A stretch of 64,000 nt of DNA from Chryseobacterium oryctis (lineage in GTDB: Bacteria > Bacteroidota > Bacteroidia > Flavobacteriales > Weeksellaceae). Each line of letters begins with the position of its first letter. Within the stretch, counting starts at the first letter, position 1. The notes beneath the pieces were generated by a model. The model saw nothing but the letters and a program-made list of their open reading frames with translations, made no database searches and was not told where the DNA came from. Both the position numbers and the translations under genes were made by a program. Positions 61,567-64,000 of the stretch are shown here, piece after piece. Location: assembly GCF_025971925.1 (NCBI RefSeq), contig NZ_JAPDHV010000008.1, positions 79,908 through 143,907 of the forward strand, given 5' to 3'.

Positions 61567-62613
61567 TTATTTTATATAATCAGGTTTGTTTAATATCTTA
61601 CTAGCCCATTCTTCAGCGTAGTCTCCACCATATACACCTCCTAATATTCCTCCTACAACACCACCAACTATTCCCCCAATTGCTGCTCCGGGTATTGCAC
61701 CAACTCCTTCAAACCATACTCCTATCATGGCTCCTAACTCTCCTCCAGCTAGTGCTCCAGCTTTTGTACCAAGCCATGCTCCTGCGGTACCTCCAACTAC
61801 GTTAGCAGTAGCTATTTTAGCTCTAATACCGAAATTTCCACCATCTTTATAGGTTCCATAGCTAATTTGAGCCGCACTAATTGCATACCCTACATATCCT
61901 GCTCTTTTAGCATATTTTCCAAACATTTCAGTATTTCTTAGGTAGTCACTTCTTAGTCCGATTAAAGATCCTCTGGCTCTTCCTGCATAAGCAGTACTTC
62001 TCATTTGCCCGAGATTATCAATCCAATATCCGCTATTGTAAAGAGCCGTTCTTTGCTTGGCAACATACTCGAATCCCCCACCCATAGCTGTAGCACCCCA
62101 GTCAGCCCAATTTTTATAAGCATCGAAAGGTGTATTAACTTTCGCTCTGTGTAAAGTAATTCCCCCTGTATTACCGGTTAACATATCGTCAATATCATAA
62201 TACATATTACGATTTGCATCATCTAAAGTAGACCACATTGCGAATCCTTTATTGAAAGAAAGCCCATCCATACTTCCACCATTTGCAAAATACTCAAACA
62301 TAGAGGCTGCATCATTTCCGGTAAAAGTGTAGCCGCCACTATAGCCGCCTCCGCCGTCACCATAGTTTACGCCAAGGAAATTGGTTGCATATTTAGGTTT
62401 GAAAGAAGAGCCCAGAAAACCATAGGTTTGTCCTGAGGTATCTGTAATATTTCCTGCATCATCAATCCATCTTCCGTCCGGGTCTATCAGTGAGATTGGG
62501 CTATTTACCACATAAGCAAATGGAGAAGTAGAGTCATATTTTTCTGCTAATTGGTCAATTCCGTTCCAACGACCTAAGTCAGGCATATATTGTCTCCAAC
62601 CGTAGTCTAGCAT
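61567..62613 (-). CDS. Orphan RHS C-terminal tip with glycine-zipper domain
   Basis: A 348-residue frame. Residues 1-47 match the end of RHS repeat-associated cores: DYGWRQYMPDLGRWNGIDQL, SPFAYVVNSP and LIDPDGR. The RHS shell itself is missing and an in-frame stop lies five codons upstream. Residues 48-230 are a variable region. Residues about 255-335 are a long Gly/Ala zipper (AGALAGGELGAMIG, GAAIGGIVGGVVGGILGG), typical of membrane-inserting segments. It is either a displaced toxin tip kept as a recombination reserve, or a remnant. The following gene may encode immunity. Confidence 0.65.
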   Translation of the reverse strand: MLDYGWRQYMPDLGRWNGIDQLAEKYDSTSPFAYVVNSPISLIDPDGRWIDDAGNITDTSGQTYGFLGSSFKPKYATNFLGVNYGDGGGGYSGGYTFTGNDAASMFEYFANGGSMDGLSFNKGFAMWSTLDDANRNMYYDIDDMLTGNTGGITLHRAKVNTPFDAYKNWADWGATAMGGGFEYVAKQRTALYNSGYWIDNLGQMRSTAYAGRARGSLIGLRSDYLRNTEMFGKYAKRAGYVGYAISAAQISYGTYKDGGNFGIRAKIATANVVGGTAGAWLGTKAGALAGGELGAMIGVWFEGVGAIPGAAIGGIVGGVVGGILGGVYGGDYAEEWASKILNKPDYIK

Positions 62614-63233
62614 TCCGCAGTCTGCTCAACTTTTTCCAAACTTCCTACTTTATTTCCAACTCGCGCGAACTTTTTATTTTTTCTTCTGCTCTGTTCACGC
62701 TTTTCTCAAAAGTAGGAATTTTGGACGATAAATTTCAGATTTTTTCAACTGAAAATAAAAATTCTGAGGAGTTTCGGATTTTCATTCTCCAATTTTTTTC
62801 TTTCAATTGAAAAAATAAATTTCATTTCTAAAAATGTAGAAAATTTCCAGTGTTGTCGCTGTTGTTGTAAAATGTTAAAATGTGGGTAAAATTGGTGCGG
62901 GTTTTAGCGTTGGGTTTATCCATATTTTAATATTTTTTGTTGTTTTAAGGGCTAAAACTCCATTCAGGGAACGCAGAGCGTAGGCTGTGGAATACTTTGT
63001 ATGGAACAAAGGAAAGCATTTTACATAATCTCAAATTATAGGCAAAAATGCAGTTGGTTTGCGGTGGAACGAAGTTTTAGCGAAGTGGAAACGCACGTTT
63101 TGCACTGGCAATTTGCGTATAATTTCGATTATGTAATTTGCTGTGGCGTTTAAAGTTCGGTTTCCAGTTAGGGAAAGTGCTTTTCGAGAAGTTGAGAGTG
63201 ATATTGTTTAATTCAAAAAGCAGTTGGTAGATT
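62614..63233. other. 620-bp gap behind the RHS tip
   Basis: No reading frame of note was found. The first part (62640-62830) is T-rich with GAACTTTTTATTTTTTC-like tracts on the side where the RHS shell would be expected. The second part (62950-63170) is less AT-rich and carries words such as GGAACGAAGTTTTAGCGAAG and GCAATTTGCGTATAA, and has the look of a dispersed non-coding repeat. It may be conserved flanking sequence of RHS cassettes. Confidence 0.35.
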
Positions 63234-63533
63234 TTATTTTATACGTTTTTCTGCTGTTTGGGGATTTTGTTTTGTATGTAAAATTGCATGAATATAAATC
63301 GTTTTTTCTTCGACTGTATAATAAATTCCGTAAGGGAACTTTTTTGTAAAAGCGATTCTGATTTCGTTATATCTTTTCTGATAATGTTCAGGATTTTTTG
63401 ATATTTTTTCTAGACTTTCATCTATTTTCTCCAAAAACTTTTCGGATAAACTTCCACTTTGTTCCCTGTACCATTCAATGGATTTTCTAATATCTTGCTG
63501 AGCTTTTGGCTTTACAATTAGATTATATTCCAT
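63234..63533 (-). CDS. RelE/ParE-type toxin
   Basis: A 99-residue toxin of the RelE/ParE fold. It starts MEYNLIVKPKAQQDIRKSIE, the ParE-like first strand and helix, followed by FLEKIDESLEKISKNPE and the strands RIAFTKKFPYGIYYTV with the late arginine and phenylalanine typical of the family. ParE toxins block gyrase and RelE toxins cut mRNA; the sequence alone does not decide. It overlaps the antitoxin gene upstream by 11 bp, the usual coupling. Confidence 0.85.
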   Translation of the reverse strand: MEYNLIVKPKAQQDIRKSIEWYREQSGSLSEKFLEKIDESLEKISKNPEHYQKRYNEIRIAFTKKFPYGIYYTVEEKTIYIHAILHTKQNPQTAEKRIK

Positions 63534-63759
63534 ATTCTTTTTTCAGGTCTTGTTTTAGTTCTCTCCATGATTTTCCTGAAGCTGGATTTTCTTTGTGTTC
63601 TTTTAAACGCTCGTCTAAAATTTCTTTATGCTCCGCACTTAATCCTTCTTCTTGGGCTTCTTCTGTTGTGATAATAGCATTGATAATTCTTAAAATCCTT
63701 TCATCGGCATGGTCGATAAATTCATGAATTCTTTTTCTGATATCTATTGTTGATTCCAT
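63523..63759 (-). CDS. Antitoxin of the RelE/ParE-type pair
   Basis: A 78-residue acidic protein from the ATG at 63759 (longer starts at 63768 and 63783 are possible). It is helix-rich: DIRKRIHEFIDHADERIL, then a second helix, and ends with GKSWRELKQDLKKEYG, a motif common in Bacteroidota addiction-module antitoxins next to ParE-like toxins. The C-terminal segment should wrap around the toxin. It has no obvious DNA-binding domain. The gene precedes and overlaps the toxin gene. Confidence 0.8.
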   Translation of the reverse strand: MESTIDIRKRIHEFIDHADERILRIINAIITTEEAQEEGLSAEHKEILDERLKEHKENPASGKSWRELKQDLKKEYGI

Positions 63760-63823
63760 TGTATGCATATTTCTTATTTTCAAAGTTATAAATAAAATAA
63801 ATACTATAATTATTCTGTTTAAA

Positions 63824-64000
63824 TCACTTCATGTATTTTTCAATTTCCTGTTTCAGGTTTTCGAGTTCTGATTGATTAAAATATTCGAGACTTCGAATAC
63901 ATTTAAATCCTGCTTTGTATTGTACTTCTCTTAAATTATATTGTTTTAGCCAGAGATTGATTCTGCTGTTTCTGATTTGCTGTAAATTTTGGATTTCTAT
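63824..64000 (-). CDS. Tyrosine recombinase/integrase, C-terminal part, cut by the window edge
   Basis: The last 58 residues of a protein read from the window edge to a TGA at 63824-63826. The segment NLREVQYKAGFK, followed by a conserved region with SLEYFNQSELENL, matches the end of tyrosine recombinases, with Tyr (in LEYF) at the place of the nucleophile. In this copy Phe stands where the usual GH motif has His. This is the mobile-element type integrase of Bacteroidota, so the right end of the window probably borders a genomic island. Confidence 0.6.
   Translation of the reverse strand: MEIQNLQQIRNSRINLWLKQYNLREVQYKAGFKCIRSLEYFNQSELENLKQEIEKYMK

Noticed and set aside
1..64000. tRNA or rRNA genes
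   Set aside because: I looked for cloverleaf-like segments and rRNA words in the gaps and found none that could be supported.

Overview
The window looks like a chromosomal piece of a Flavobacteriia member, most likely Chryseobacterium or a close relative (inferred from gene content, not from a database match). The DNA is AT-rich. Promoter-like sites follow the Bacteroidota pattern TAnnTTTG with TTG or TTTG about 20 bp upstream, and Shine-Dalgarno sites are hard to find. There is a SusC/SusD starch locus, GG-leader peptides, RHS tips, and intergenic repeats of a kind I associate with this group.

Layout. 1-4.6 kb: an orphan Cys-rich GG-leader peptide, then a fluoride riboswitch controlling a CLC-F type fluoride exporter, a thioesterase, an ArsC-like protein and a PhoD phosphatase. 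4.8-25.5 kb: mostly housekeeping genes (gcvT, idi, serA-like, mscL, nnr, lgt, yidD, rarA, pheA, dnaA, a low-molecular-weight phosphatase, an RsmI-like methyltransferase) mixed with secreted or membrane proteins of unknown role. Two of these genes, a DUF2339 membrane protein and a fibre-like secreted protein, are split by single-base frameshifts at homopolymers. 25.6-30.6 kb: an AraC-type regulator followed by a TolC / HlyD-EmrA / MFS-EmrB tripartite efflux operon. 30.8-34.3 kb: a methyltransferase, a membrane protein and metG.

34.6-50.7 kb is a starch or maltodextrin utilisation locus: SusC, SusD, a SusE-like starch-binding lipoprotein, GH97, GH13, an NTF2-like protein and an SLC45/GPH-type sugar transporter. 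A compact RiPP cassette (42.3-46.8 kb) sits between GH97 and GH13. It has its own promoter, a 73-residue precursor, an internal hairpin-terminator, a radical SAM/SPASM maturase of the FxsB/XyeB-like type, two paralogous proteins with an HxD...H pattern suggestive of Fe(II) oxygenases, and a secreted two-domain aspartic protease. No dedicated exporter is present. This is the best candidate for an undescribed system in the window.

50.8-59.4 kb: a small lipoprotein, a pirin, an FMN reductase, and a purine block purM-purN-purH-purD-guaA. The gap before purM holds a promoter, a 24-codon reading frame and a terminator, which looks like an attenuating leader. The gap before purH holds repeats and a small structured leader. 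59.5-64 kb is accessory DNA: an IS1-family transposase with unusual direct repeats, an XRE regulator, an orphan RHS tip with a glycine-zipper tail and a neighbouring membrane protein (a possible toxin and immunity pair), a ParE/RelE-type toxin-antitoxin pair, and the C-terminus of a tyrosine recombinase running off the edge.
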